The notes: generated by a model from the sequence alone, not told the origin. DNA of 11,057 nucleotides from an uncultured Rickettsiales bacterium (GCA_934725005.1 CAKVBE010000018.1:1-11057), one strand, 5' to 3'; positions 1 through 6,645 are shown, numbered from the stretch's first letter. Translations and numbers: made by a program.

Positions 1-564
1 ATAATCTATTATTTCTTTTCTTTTTTCTAATAAATTGACGTTAAAATTTAAATTATGTTTAAAACTGCAACTTCCCCATTTAGAAACCATGTTTTTTATG
101 GTCAATTTATTATGCTCTATGTTATAATTAAATTCATATTTTTCTAAAAAATATTTAATCCTACTTGTGATAATACTGTATAATTCTGATTTTTTCCATG
201 AATTTATTGTGCCATTTATGTCTATTTCTGATTTGTTTGGTTTGTATATGTAAAAAAAACCATTATTCTTGTCAATTGAACAAAATGGTTTTCTTAATAG
301 TTTTGATTCTATGATCTTTGTTTTGTAGACTTTACCAAGGTATTTTAAAAAATTTTTGCTATCAATCTGTTTATTGATATGATTTAAGATTTTTTCTTTA
401 TTTCTGCTGATAAAGTTATCTATAAAAGCCTCATTAAGAGTTTTTGGTGCATAGATATACACTAAATTATTAATTACTCTTATTGATATACTCCTTGTCC
501 TATTCTTTGATCTGACCAAAAAATAATCAAAAATGTTGTTGTAATTTCTTATTCTTCTATACAT
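1..564 (-). CDS. YgjP-type metallopeptidase domain protein (DUF45/M48-like), 3' end cut by window
   Basis: The first 188 residues are visible, read on the minus strand from an ATG at 564 without a stop to the window edge. The N-terminal part (about residues 18-40, VRSKNRTRSISIRV then VYIYAP) matches the opening beta-sheet of the YgjP/DUF45 family. The segment YLGKVYKT at 75-82 and the block MVSKWGSCSFKHNLNFN at 159-175 fit the family's conserved YLG and RWGSC..gnI.lN motifs. The reading ends at EIIDY, just where the zinc-binding HELAH helix should follow, so the catalytic residues lie outside the window. Its start overlaps the stop of the upstream acetyltransferase gene by 8 bases, which suggests translational coupling as the last visible gene of a long operon. 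The family is a predicted zinc protease, often SprT/WLM-like; the substrate is unknown. Family call is firm, function is not. Confidence 0.85.
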   Translation of the reverse strand, partial: MYRRIRNYNNIFDYFLVRSKNRTRSISIRVINNLVYIYAPKTLNEAFIDNFISRNKEKILNHINKQIDSKNFLKYLGKVYKTKIIESKLLRKPFCSIDKNNGFFYIYKPNKSEIDINGTINSWKKSELYSIITSRIKYFLEKYEFNYNIEHNKLTIKNMVSKWGSCSFKHNLNFNVNLLEKRKEIIDY

Positions 565-1069
565 TGTTCTTTATGCTATAGTAAATGAAGTTACCATCTT
601 TTGTTTTTTTTCTTTTGGTTTCAGTAAATCCTAGCCTTTTTAATAAATTTATTGACCTTATATTTTCTTCAAACAAAAACGCGGTAATTTCTTTTATAGA
701 TTTAAAATTTTTGAACAGATAGTCTATTATTGCTTTGCCGGCCTCCGTTGCGTAACCATTTCCCCAGAATTTTTTATCATATGCGTAACAAAAATTTAGA
801 CTTCCATCGTAATTATGAAGAACACCGCATTGTCCCAAAAACTTCTCATTCTTATCATATATGGCGTAGTAACTGTAACCTTTTTCATCTTGTGTATCTA
901 ATATTTCCTTGTATTTTAATAAGCATTCTCTAAATGTTTTTGCTCCACCTATAAAATATTTCATTACAACTTTATCTTGATTTATGCGACTGAAGTCTTC
1001 AAAATCTTCTCCGTCAAACTTTTTTATTAAAGTTCGTTCTGTTTCTAAAATTATGCTATTTTTATTCAT
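557..1069 (-). CDS. GNAT family N-acetyltransferase (RimJ/RimL type)
   Basis: A 170-residue protein with the layout of the Acetyltransf_3 (RimJ/RimL) branch of the GNAT fold. It opens with ETERTLIKKF (9-18). The acetyl-CoA pyrophosphate loop is KKFWGNGYATEAG (99-111), the usual FWGxGYATEA form, and ENIRSINLLKRLGF (135-148) is the conserved helix after it. It should transfer an acetyl group from acetyl-CoA to an amine; the acceptor (protein N-terminus, small molecule or tRNA-related) cannot be told from sequence. A GTG at 1075 is also in frame, but the ATG at 1069 is preferred because a purine-rich GAGAGTGGA lies just ahead of it. The gene overlaps the folD stop by 8 bases and overlaps the next gene by 8 bases, so it is inside the operon. 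The enzyme family is clear; the physiological role is not. Confidence 0.88.
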   Translation of the reverse strand: MNKNSIILETERTLIKKFDGEDFEDFSRINQDKVVMKYFIGGAKTFRECLLKYKEILDTQDEKGYSYYAIYDKNEKFLGQCGVLHNYDGSLNFCYAYDKKFWGNGYATEAGKAIIDYLFKNFKSIKEITAFLFEENIRSINLLKRLGFTETKRKKTKDGNFIYYSIKNNV

Positions 1070-1913
1070 TTCCACTCTCTTGTATAAAAAAACACTTTAA
1101 AATATTTTCCAATAAACATGCGACTGTTAATTTTCCAACTCCATTTGGAACTGGCGTAATATATTTGCAATGTTCGCTAACGTTATCAAAATCAACATCG
1201 CCGTAAATTTTATTATTAATTCTATTAATTCCAACATCTATTATTAAAGAATTTTCATTTATCATTTCTTTTTTAAGAAATTTGGCTTTTCCAATTGCAA
1301 TGACTATTATATCAGCTCTTAGAGTTTCTTCTGAAATATCTTTTGATTTTGAATGTAATATTGTGATACTACAATTTTCTTGTAGTAACAATTGTGCTAT
1401 TGGTTTTCCACTTATGTTTGAGCGTCCTATTATGACAGCTTTTTTCCCACTTATATCTTTATATATTGATTTTATAATCTTTATACATCCGTTTGCTGTA
1501 CATGGTAATAATATATTGTTGTTTTCCTTTTTTTGATAGAAAAATTTACCTAAATTATAATTTGTTAGACAATCAACGTCTTTTTTGGGGTTGATTGTAT
1601 TTATTATTCTTTCTTCGTTAAGGTTTTTCGGTAATGGAAGTTGTACTATTATGGCTGTAATTTTTTTATCATTATTAAGACGATTTATTGTATTTATTAT
1701 TTCTTCTTCTGTGGCATTTTCATTGGCATTAATTGTAACAGTTTCGATTCCGCAATAATTACATGCGATTATTTTGTTTTTTAGGTAAATTTTACTAGCT
1801 TCACCTTGATTAACACTAATTAATGCTAGTGTTAATTTTAGATTTTTCGATTTTATTATATTTTTAACATCATTCTTTATTGAAATTGCTAAGTCTTTAC
1901 AATTTATTATCAT
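1062..1913 (-). CDS. folD: Bifunctional methylenetetrahydrofolate dehydrogenase / methenyltetrahydrofolate cyclohydrolase
   Basis: FolD interconverts 5,10-methylene-THF and 10-formyl-THF in the cytosol, feeding purine and formyl-methionine synthesis. The 283-residue length is normal. Catalytic residues are present: Y43 and K47 in YLKNK, Q91 in VQLPLP (90-95) and D114 in KDVD. The Rossmann-type NADP site reads GRSNISGKP (163-171), followed by HSKSKD (187-192), and IDVGIN (225-230) is intact. Some usually strict motifs differ: DVDGF is DVDCL, PCTPxG is PCTANG (137-142), and PVPGGVGPMT near the folate site is PVPNGVGKLT (254-263). The protein is therefore diverged but probably active, as the Lys/Gln/Asp set is kept. 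The ATG at 1913 lies 17 bases inside the upstream DUF2155 gene and the stop overlaps the acetyltransferase start. Identification is firm. Confidence 0.96.
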   Translation of the reverse strand: MIINCKDLAISIKNDVKNIIKSKNLKLTLALISVNQGEASKIYLKNKIIACNYCGIETVTINANENATEEEIINTINRLNNDKKITAIIVQLPLPKNLNEERIINTINPKKDVDCLTNYNLGKFFYQKKENNNILLPCTANGCIKIIKSIYKDISGKKAVIIGRSNISGKPIAQLLLQENCSITILHSKSKDISEETLRADIIVIAIGKAKFLKKEMINENSLIIDVGINRINNKIYGDVDFDNVSEHCKYITPVPNGVGKLTVACLLENILKCFFIQESGNE

Positions 1914-2313
1914 AATTATTGTTGCAATCTTCTAATGTTAAATCATACATAGAATGCTCTATGCCTGAAACACTTGGTGTTGATGAAAATATCCAGCCGT
2001 AAAATATTTGTTTACTCTCACCTTTTTTATTCACTTCGAATACTTTTAGTAACAATTTATTTTCTGGTGTTTCTTCTGGATAAGATTTCCAACATTTTAA
2101 AGGTATAACTATGAGTTTTTCAAATCTTGTTTGTTCTCCAATTTTTATATTAGAAGTGAAGCTTTTTGCTGTCATTTTGTCCAAGAATCTTATTTTTGCT
2201 GTGTTTACAAATCTGTTACTATTTGTTTCACTGATTGTTTTATATCTGTGTTCACTACTTGCAAAACATAAATTCATTGAAAAAAACAGTGCTAAAATTA
2301 GTAATTTCTTCAT
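1897..2313 (-). CDS. DUF2155 secreted protein (alphaproteobacterial)
   Basis: A 138-residue protein with a clear Sec signal peptide: MKK, hydrophobic core to about residue 17, likely cleavage after CFA at 18. Cys16 is not in a lipobox, so a soluble periplasmic protein is expected. The mature part matches the alphaproteobacterial DUF2155 family: IRFLDKMTAKSFTSNIKIGE (41-60), then a strand ending at C74, and FYGWIFSSTPSVSGIEHSMY (104-123) closing with D-L-T-L-E-D-C130. The two cysteines, C74 and C130, sit where the family keeps them and could form a disulfide. The function of the family is not known. The ATG at 2313 directly abuts the mlaD stop, with no base between. mlaD-DUF2155 adjacency is a common alphaproteobacterial arrangement, often with the complex I accessory subunit NDUFA12 nearby, which is absent here. 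Confidence 0.85.
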   Translation of the reverse strand: MKKLLILALFFSMNLCFASSEHRYKTISETNSNRFVNTAKIRFLDKMTAKSFTSNIKIGEQTRFEKLIVIPLKCWKSYPEETPENKLLLKVFEVNKKGESKQIFYGWIFSSTPSVSGIEHSMYDLTLEDCNNNYDNKL

Positions 2314-2766
2314 TTACTGATTTTTATTAGCTTTGTTGAACATAAATTTTGTAACCATTTCTTCTAGATCCATTGTTGATTGTGTGAATTCAAATTCGTC
2401 ATTACTTTTCATAAACTCATCACTTCCGCCTATTTGAACCTTTAAATACTTACCACCGATTATACCACTAGTAGAGACTGTTATTGTACTATCAACAGGA
2501 ATTGAAACATTTGAATTTATTTTTAATAGCAACTTTACTTTATAGTCTCCATCTATAATTAGTGAAGAAACAGAACCTATATCAAGTCCACCTATTTTTA
2601 CTTTGCTACCTACAGATAATCCTTCAACGTTTTCAAATTTTGCATAAACATTGTATGTACTGATGTCAATTTTTTTACCCGTTACTCTTGCAACGAATAC
2701 ACAGAAAAATATTGCAATTATCACAACAAAAAAACCAACAACTGTCTCAAAATATCCTCTTTTCAT
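2314..2766 (-). CDS. mlaD: MlaD-like MCE-domain lipid-binding protein
   Basis: This is the inner-membrane-anchored MCE subunit of the Mla phospholipid transport system, which forms a hexameric ring in the periplasm on the MlaFE transporter. The 150-residue protein has one N-terminal anchor (about 7-26) and a single MCE domain (about 35-115). That domain shows VEGLSVGSKVKIGGLDIGSV (47-66) and the second family block GIIGGKYLKVQIGG (104-117). The C-terminal tail forms a short helix (TQSTMDLEEMVTKFMF). A TTG at 2769 is also in frame, but the ATG at 2766 is chosen because AAGGA stands seven bases before it. It follows the mnhD stop by 18 bases. Its partners mlaE, mlaF, mlaB and mlaC are not in the window; in alphaproteobacteria mlaD is often separate from mlaEF. 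Identification is firm. Confidence 0.93.
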   Translation of the reverse strand: MKRGYFETVVGFFVVIIAIFFCVFVARVTGKKIDISTYNVYAKFENVEGLSVGSKVKIGGLDIGSVSSLIIDGDYKVKLLLKINSNVSIPVDSTITVSTSGIIGGKYLKVQIGGSDEFMKSNDEFEFTQSTMDLEEMVTKFMFNKANKNQ

Positions 2767-2784
2767 CAATTTTTCCTTATAAAT

Positions 2785-4272
2785 TTATATAAATAACACC
2801 TTTAAGTAACCAACAAAGAATGTTGAAACTAGCATAATAATAAACATAGAAAACATACTGTATTCTAAAACTTTAATTTTTCTAGTATTTTCTTTAATAT
2901 CAATGTTGTAATTATCATCGTATTCAATATAATTATCATCTATTTCTAAAATATTAAAGTTCTTAAAAAGAAATATCAAATATGTAATCTTTGTTATGAT
3001 CAATAATATTAATAATAAATATTTATTGTATCCACCTAGATTGAATAAAACCGTACTATTTATATGATATAAAACACCAATTGGTAAGAACATTTTTAAG
3101 CATAATAAAAATACAAAGAATAACCTATAGAATACTTTACTGTTTAAATGTATTACATTTTCATTATATTTTTCTAGTAGATAATTATAGAATAAATATA
3201 TCATAAAATCACTAGTTAAATGTTCAAATATAAATAGAAAAGATAAATACATTGAACTTCTGTCATTAAGTCCTATGCAAACTATTATCAACGATAGGTA
3301 AATATTTGTAATTTTTTTTACAAAATTATACAGGGTAGGGCATTTGATAATATTATAGCATGAGTACAATGTAGCAAGTGTTCCAGCTGTGATAATTACT
3401 GCCTTAATCTGTATAAAATTGAATAAATAGTCCACATTAAATAAATATTTTAAAAAGTATAAAACTGAATATGCAGATAGTGCACTATTTACAAATAATA
3501 CCAAAAAAGATAATAAATTTCTGGCTTCTTTTTTGCTTTTATTTTTGTAGAAAATAATGTCTAGTGAAAAGAATTTTAGTATTAAGCCAACAAAAAATAG
3601 GATTACTATAAGTGATAATGCTATATTTGTTGATATATTTGTTGTTAAAAATCTCTGCATTATATATATCATTCTATGCGAATTGAAAAATAAACATAGA
3701 AAAAATATTGACAATAAAACTATAACTGATCCGCAAATTGAGTTTAAGAAATAATTGAAAGAATTTTTAAGATCTTTTTCGTTTTTGTAATCTGAGATTA
3801 TTGTATACATTGTGAATGAATATAATTCTAAGAATATAAAATAATTACAAATATTTGATGTAAATATTATGCCAAACAATGAAAATATGTTTAGTAAATA
3901 TGTCATAAAAAAATATTTTCTATGTGATACGTCTTTATCTTTTTTCTTATCAATCTTTAAAAACTCATAATTTGTGTTCAAGAATATAAATATATGTATT
4001 AATACCATTATTAGAGCAAACAATATTGAAATATTGTTGATTCTGAATTCGCCACCTATTAAAGATTCAACTCCTTTTATTGTTACAAATAAACTGCCGT
4101 CACTATTCAATTTTAGTAATGTGGTAAACAATAAAATCAAAGAGGTGAATAGTGTACTAATCACAGATAATACGTTGAATTTTTTGTTTTCTATTAAACA
4201 AGTACCTATTGAAAACAATATAGGCATAAAAAATAAGATATACGGTATATTATATGCAAACCTACTGAACAT
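2785..4272 (-). CDS. mnhD: Mrp/Mnh antiporter subunit D-like protein (NuoL/M/N family), diverged
   Basis: A 495-residue protein with about 13-14 hydrophobic helices, matching the proton-channel subunits of Mrp antiporters and complex I. Its place after a MnhC-like gene makes it the D subunit, which in the complex carries ion antiport across the inner membrane. The helix-5 glutamate is present (E149 in FIFLELYSF) and a lysine matching the K of the usual VKAALFPLHFWLP segment is K233 in LILKFFSLD. The rest of that signature is gone: the LPDAYxxAPxPVSALL stretch is replaced by KNKSKKEARNLLSFL (243-257), the next-helix TK lysine by N262-S263, and the late-helix lysine near PLSGFxxK by a segment with H403. 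The start shares one base with the mnhC stop (TAATG). It may be a specialised or decaying subunit. Family membership is clear, D assignment likely, transport activity doubtful. Confidence 0.82.
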   Translation of the reverse strand: MFSRFAYNIPYILFFMPILFSIGTCLIENKKFNVLSVISTLFTSLILLFTTLLKLNSDGSLFVTIKGVESLIGGEFRINNISILFALIMVLIHIFIFLNTNYEFLKIDKKKDKDVSHRKYFFMTYLLNIFSLFGIIFTSNICNYFIFLELYSFTMYTIISDYKNEKDLKNSFNYFLNSICGSVIVLLSIFFLCLFFNSHRMIYIMQRFLTTNISTNIALSLIVILFFVGLILKFFSLDIIFYKNKSKKEARNLLSFLVLFVNSALSAYSVLYFLKYLFNVDYLFNFIQIKAVIITAGTLATLYSCYNIIKCPTLYNFVKKITNIYLSLIIVCIGLNDRSSMYLSFLFIFEHLTSDFMIYLFYNYLLEKYNENVIHLNSKVFYRLFFVFLLCLKMFLPIGVLYHINSTVLFNLGGYNKYLLLILLIITKITYLIFLFKNFNILEIDDNYIEYDDNYNIDIKENTRKIKVLEYSMFSMFIIMLVSTFFVGYLKVLFI

Positions 4273-4541
4273 TACTTTATCTTTAAAAAATTATTAATAA
4301 TTCCGATACTTATCGCAATATTTAAAATAAAACTAATAAATACCATTGTGATAAATTCACTGAGTAAATCTTCTTTTCCTTGTATATACAATGTGTAGCA
4401 CATGAACACTATTAAACTGTTATAAGCTATTGCAAGACTTATAATTTTTTTCAGTGGTCTTATACTAAATGCAAAAATGAATAGTGACCAAGAAGCACAA
4501 AATAACAGTAAAACTGATAAATAAACTCTTATATATGTCAT
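4272..4541 (-). CDS. mnhC: Mrp/Mnh antiporter subunit C-like protein (NuoK family), diverged
   Basis: An 89-residue protein with three predicted membrane helices (about 5-27, 33-52 and 63-86), the length and topology of NuoK/MnhC. The segment FSIRPLKKIISLAIAYNSLI (25-44) fits the family's SRNLIRIIIGLALLSxAVN helix, and the third helix begins where the family has DPLPQALVLTAIVI. Here that motif is reduced to EDLLSEFITMVFIS, losing both prolines and the PQALVL core. The gene lies two bases after the upstream mnhB-like stop and overlaps the mnhD start by one base, the conserved B-C-D order, which supports the call more than the sequence alone. Its expected role is a structural and ion-path subunit in the inner membrane. 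The subunit assignment is moderately sure because the residue match is weak. Confidence 0.72.
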   Translation of the reverse strand: MTYIRVYLSVLLLFCASWSLFIFAFSIRPLKKIISLAIAYNSLIVFMCYTLYIQGKEDLLSEFITMVFISFILNIAISIGIINNFLKIK

Positions 4542-4543
4542 GA

Positions 4544-4816
4544 TTAATTAACTAAATTTAGTAATAAAAGCAACAAAAACACGAACAAAACTATCAGGGC
4601 AATGTTGGTAACTATTTTTAGAGAAATCAATCTCTTAATATTTACCTCACTAAATCTTAGATAAAACAAAATATATGATAGCATTATGTATATAAAAGAA
4701 TTTAGCAACGATACGAAACTAATTCCATCTTGTGAAAATAATAAAAATCCAGAATACAACATTAATATCGGGATTAAAAATCCTATCATCGTTTTTAGTA
4801 TTAAATCATTCCTCAT
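4544..4816 (-). CDS. mnhB: Short MnhB-like antiporter subunit (MnhB domain), motif lost
   Basis: A 90-residue membrane protein. The opening LILKTMIGFLIPILMLYSGF (5-24) closely follows the start of the MnhB domain (SLILRTVxRLLLPLLLLFGLYLL). Two further hydrophobic stretches follow, near 30-53 and 66-89. Typical MnhB subunits are about 130-145 residues with four helices, so this copy is roughly a helix shorter. The near-invariant PGGGFxxG motif after helix 1 is replaced by DGISFVSLL. A good ribosome site, AGGAG, stands nine bases before the ATG at 4816, inside the upstream gene, and the two genes overlap by 11 bases. The operon position before mnhC and mnhD supports the identity. It could be a degraded subunit or one specialised to this lineage. 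Confidence 0.68.
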   Translation of the reverse strand: MRNDLILKTMIGFLIPILMLYSGFLLFSQDGISFVSLLNSFIYIMLSYILFYLRFSEVNIKRLISLKIVTNIALIVLFVFLLLLLLNLVN

Positions 4817-5459
4817 TGTTGATTTCTCCTACTTCTTCTTTATTTATACTTTTGTGAGATTTTGAAATAAAAAACATGAATACTACAAATAGCGTGTATA
4901 AAATTATTAAAAAATTATACTTTTTTAAAAATGATTTATTTTCAAAAGCCTTTGGATGTTTTATGTATTGATAATCAACCTTTCCAGTTTTGATATTCAT
5001 TACTTCATTCTTTATATCAATACCGTGTTCATTTTTTATGTAGTTTCTATTATAAATTAACAGTTTATCATCACTTGAGTTTATTATATCTTTGTTGTTA
5101 ATCTTTATAAAAGAGTAGGCTGTCATAGAGAATATGCATAGATAAAATATAATTGATAAAATTACCGTACTCTTTTTGTTGGCACCTATTGGTGTATCAA
5201 CTATTTCTTTATTGTTTTTGCTATAAAATAACAAATAGACAATAAGAAGCATAAACACTACGTTCATAAGTAATAATGTTAAAAAATTGTCTTGCTTGTA
5301 GAAAATAAAAAGTAAGTTCATTATGCTGATAAATTCTGAGCAGAAAAACACTAAAAATCTAAAAAATAAATCTCTAACAAAAAAAATGTTGCCCAGGTAT
5401 AGACATATCAGAACCAGTGTAAAAAAAATGTCTATATTTCCGAATATAATCCCAACCAT
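4806..5459 (-). CDS. Mrp antiporter subunit B/A-C-terminal-like membrane protein (DUF4040/MbhD-MbhE region), diverged
   Basis: First gene of the mrp-like operon, 217 residues from the ATG. The early helices, about residues 8-26 and 33-80 (FLVFFCSEFISIMNLLFIFY then FLTLLLMNVVFMLLIVYLLF), fit the MbhD/DUF4040 pattern of short paired helices. After a helix near 98-114 comes a soluble loop with NYIKNEHGIDIKNEVMNI, resembling the MbhE segment before the family's RgfDTLgE motif, which is not present here. A last helix lies near 180-200 and the tail is charged. A TTG at 5483 is in frame, but it would fall at or before the predicted transcription start, so the ATG at 5459 is preferred. Neither start has a ribosome site. 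The identity rests on position ahead of mnhB-C-D and on weak patterns, so it is tentative; an unrelated membrane protein remains possible. Confidence 0.55.
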   Translation of the reverse strand: MVGIIFGNIDIFFTLVLICLYLGNIFFVRDLFFRFLVFFCSEFISIMNLLFIFYKQDNFLTLLLMNVVFMLLIVYLLFYSKNNKEIVDTPIGANKKSTVILSIIFYLCIFSMTAYSFIKINNKDIINSSDDKLLIYNRNYIKNEHGIDIKNEVMNIKTGKVDYQYIKHPKAFENKSFLKKYNFLIILYTLFVVFMFFISKSHKSINKEEVGEINNEE

Positions 5460-5487
5460 ATGTATAATTGTAAATAAAAACAATTAG

Positions 5488-5516
5488 ATAATACAAATAA
5501 TTATTTAAATCTTCAA
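5488..5516 (-). promoter_or_regulatory. Predicted sigma-70-type promoter of the mrp-mlaD-folD operon
   Basis: Read on the minus strand, a -35 box TTGAAG (5516-5511) and a -10 box TATTAT (5493-5488) are separated by 17 bases. The -10 box ends 28 bases before the ATG at 5459. The spacing matches the lspA, atpE and atpF promoters in this window. In DNA this A+T-rich single boxes arise by chance, so the support comes from the combined spacing. Confidence 0.5.
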
Positions 5517-5605
5517 GGAAAAATTGATGATTGTTGAATTAATATAAACATTAAATTTCTTAAATAATATAGTTTTTGAATTAAATATGTTTAATAATGT
5601 TAATA

Positions 5606-5633
5606 TTGACTAATAAATATTAGTTCATATGAT
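5606..5633 (+). promoter_or_regulatory. Predicted sigma-70-type promoter of lspA
   Basis: TTGACT (5606-5611) and TATGAT (5628-5633) are separated by 16 bases, close to the sigma-70 consensus. The -10 box contains the upstream in-frame ATG at 5629, so that codon could not be translated from this promoter. The next in-frame ATG, at 5662, lies 28 bases beyond the -10 box, the same distance as in the other promoters here. Confidence 0.5.
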
Positions 5634-5661
5634 AGGTTCCATAATTTCAATTTTGATTATT

Positions 5662-6180
5662 ATGTTAGAATTTTTTAAGAGAAATAGAATATTTTTTTTA
5701 TCAATACTGTTATCAATTACTTTAATAATTATTGACCAGATAACTAAAAGCGCTGCTATCACTAATGTGAATAATTTAATGCATAAAACTAATGGTATAC
5801 ATGAGTATTTTAATATATTACCATTTTTGAATATAGTTTTGGTGTTCAATAGAGGAATAAGTTTTGGTATATTTAATAGTAGCTCATTTATGCCAACATT
5901 ATTGTTGTTTGTTATATTATTTATTATTCTCTATGCTTTTTATATGCTATGTAAAAGTAATAGTATATACAGATCAATGTATTTAGGCATGATATTGGGG
6001 GGTGCTATTGGAAATGTTATAGATAGATTCAGATATGGTGCTGTAGTTGACTTTATTGATTTTCATATATTGAACTGGCATTTTCCAGCATTTAATTTTG
6101 CTGATGCAGTAATATCTTTGAGTGTGATATTTATAATAGTAGAAGAATTTATGCTACTAGATAAAAAAGCAGATAAATAG
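5662..6180 (+). CDS. lspA: Lipoprotein signal peptidase (signal peptidase II)
   Basis: LspA is the aspartyl protease of the inner membrane that removes signal peptides from diacylated prolipoproteins. From the ATG at 5662 it has 172 residues and four membrane helices. The order of motifs is complete: IIIDQITK in the first helix (22-29), LVFNRGISFGIF (60-71), GNVIDRFRYGAVVDFIDFH (117-135) and FPAFNFADAVIS (141-152). The two catalytic aspartates are D121 in IDR and D148 in FAD. NRGISFG instead of NxGAAFG is common in alphaproteobacteria. A longer version from the ATG at 5629 would add 11 residues, but that codon sits in the predicted -10 box and the shorter N-terminus matches the family length. 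There is no ribosome site. The gene is divergent from the mrp operon. It implies that the cell makes lipoproteins. Identification is certain; only the start is open. Confidence 0.97.
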   Translation: MLEFFKRNRIFFLSILLSITLIIIDQITKSAAITNVNNLMHKTNGIHEYFNILPFLNIVLVFNRGISFGIFNSSSFMPTLLLFVILFIILYAFYMLCKSNSIYRSMYLGMILGGAIGNVIDRFRYGAVVDFIDFHILNWHFPAFNFADAVISLSVIFIIVEEFMLLDKKADK

Positions 6181-6223
6181 AATGTTATTGCTATTTTTAT
6201 TTATTTAATAAGAGAAAATTATC

Positions 6224-6241
6224 ATTGATTTTAATTTATTT
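6224..6241 (+). repeat. 18-bp element shared with the atpF upstream region (copy 1)
   Basis: ATTGATTTTAATTTATTT occurs here and again, identical, at 9683-9700. Each copy begins with the predicted -35 box and lies at nearly the same distance from the start codon: 59 bases before atpE and 57 before atpF. The A+T-rich composition lowers the weight of the match, but its matched position argues for a shared promoter region. Confidence 0.55.
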
Positions 6242-6252
6242 ATCTTTACGAT
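6225..6252 (+). promoter_or_regulatory. Predicted promoter of atpE
   Basis: TTGATT (6225-6230) and TACGAT (6247-6252) with a 16-base spacer. The -10 box ends 30 bases before the GTG start of atpE. The -35 box lies in the 18-bp element shared with the atpF promoter. The gap between lspA and atpE (102 bases) shows no terminator-like hairpin, so read-through from lspA is also possible. Confidence 0.45.
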
Positions 6253-6282
6253 GAAAATAATATTTGTACTTTATTTTAGCTT

Positions 6283-6561
6283 GTGATAGTAGATAATTTG
6301 ACTTTAATTGCCTGTGTATCAATTTTTAGTGCTTCTATTTGTATGGGCTTAGGTTCAATAGCTATAGGTTTTGGTGAAGCTGGTATAGCTGAAAAAGCTA
6401 TGACTGCGATTGCTCAACAACCAGATGAAGCTGGAGAGATTTCAAAAACATTATATATTTCGATGTCTTTGTGTGAATCTGCAGCAATATATTGTTTGGT
6501 TGTAGCTATGATTCTTATTTTTGCCAATCCATTTTGGAATGCTTTGATCCAGAAGATGTAA
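6283..6561 (+). CDS. atpE: F-type ATPase c subunit, N-type/Na+-site variant with two carboxylates
   Basis: The c subunit forms the membrane rotor ring of F-type ATPases; each copy binds one coupling ion. The 92-residue hairpin has two helices joined by a polar loop. Numbering happens to match the Ilyobacter tartaricus Na+ ring: E65, S66 and Y70 in CESAAIY are the helix-2 Na+ ligands, and position 32, a glutamine ligand there, is glutamate here (GFGEAG). That gives two carboxylates per site, as reported for some N-type ATPases. Ordinary alphaproteobacterial c subunits are about 75 residues, lack the ES-x3-Y signature and end differently. The loop reads AQQPDEAGEI (44-53), with the usual Arg of RQP replaced by Gln. 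The GTG start is set by an in-frame stop just upstream; the next residues, DNLTLIA, fit N-type N-termini. It stands alone, without atpB or atpF beside it. The family is certain; N-type is likely. Confidence 0.93.
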   Translation: MIVDNLTLIACVSIFSASICMGLGSIAIGFGEAGIAEKAMTAIAQQPDEAGEISKTLYISMSLCESAAIYCLVVAMILIFANPFWNALIQKM

Positions 6562-6623
6562 TTAAAGTTGTAGTTTTTATGGTTTTGTGCGTCGCCTGAT
6601 AAATATTATTAGATTTTTGTGAT

Positions 6624-6641
6624 ATTAATGTAAATTAATGT
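6624..6641 (+). repeat. Tandem 8-bp direct repeat upstream of the ABC-F gene
   Basis: ATTAATGT occurs at 6624-6631 and again at 6634-6641, start to start 10 bases, one helical turn. It overlaps the place where a -35 box for the ABC-F promoter would lie. It could be an operator, but could equally be chance in A+T-rich DNA. Confidence 0.3.
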
Positions 6642-6645
6642 CCGT

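Noticed and set aside
2254..2313. Possible lipoprotein signal in the DUF2155 protein (Cys16)
   Set aside because: The residues before the cysteine (M-N-L) do not form a lipobox; a normal cleavage after CFA fits better.
3974..4297. Plus-strand open frame opposite the mnhD start
   Set aside because: Shadow of the mnhD/mnhC coding sequence; biased composition only, no domain.
4272..4816. Reading the two short membrane proteins as complex I subunits (NuoK and NuoJ)
   Set aside because: The opening of the 90-residue protein fits MnhB rather than NuoJ, and gene order fits Mrp B-C-D; no complex I neighbours are present.
5625..5849. Minus-strand open frame across the 5' half of lspA
   Set aside because: It is antisense to a clearly conserved gene and its product has no recognisable motif.
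6251..6286. An 11-codon reading frame whose TGA overlaps the GTG start of atpE, like a leader peptide
   Set aside because: Its ATG lies partly inside the predicted -10 box and has no ribosome site, so it would not be in the transcript.
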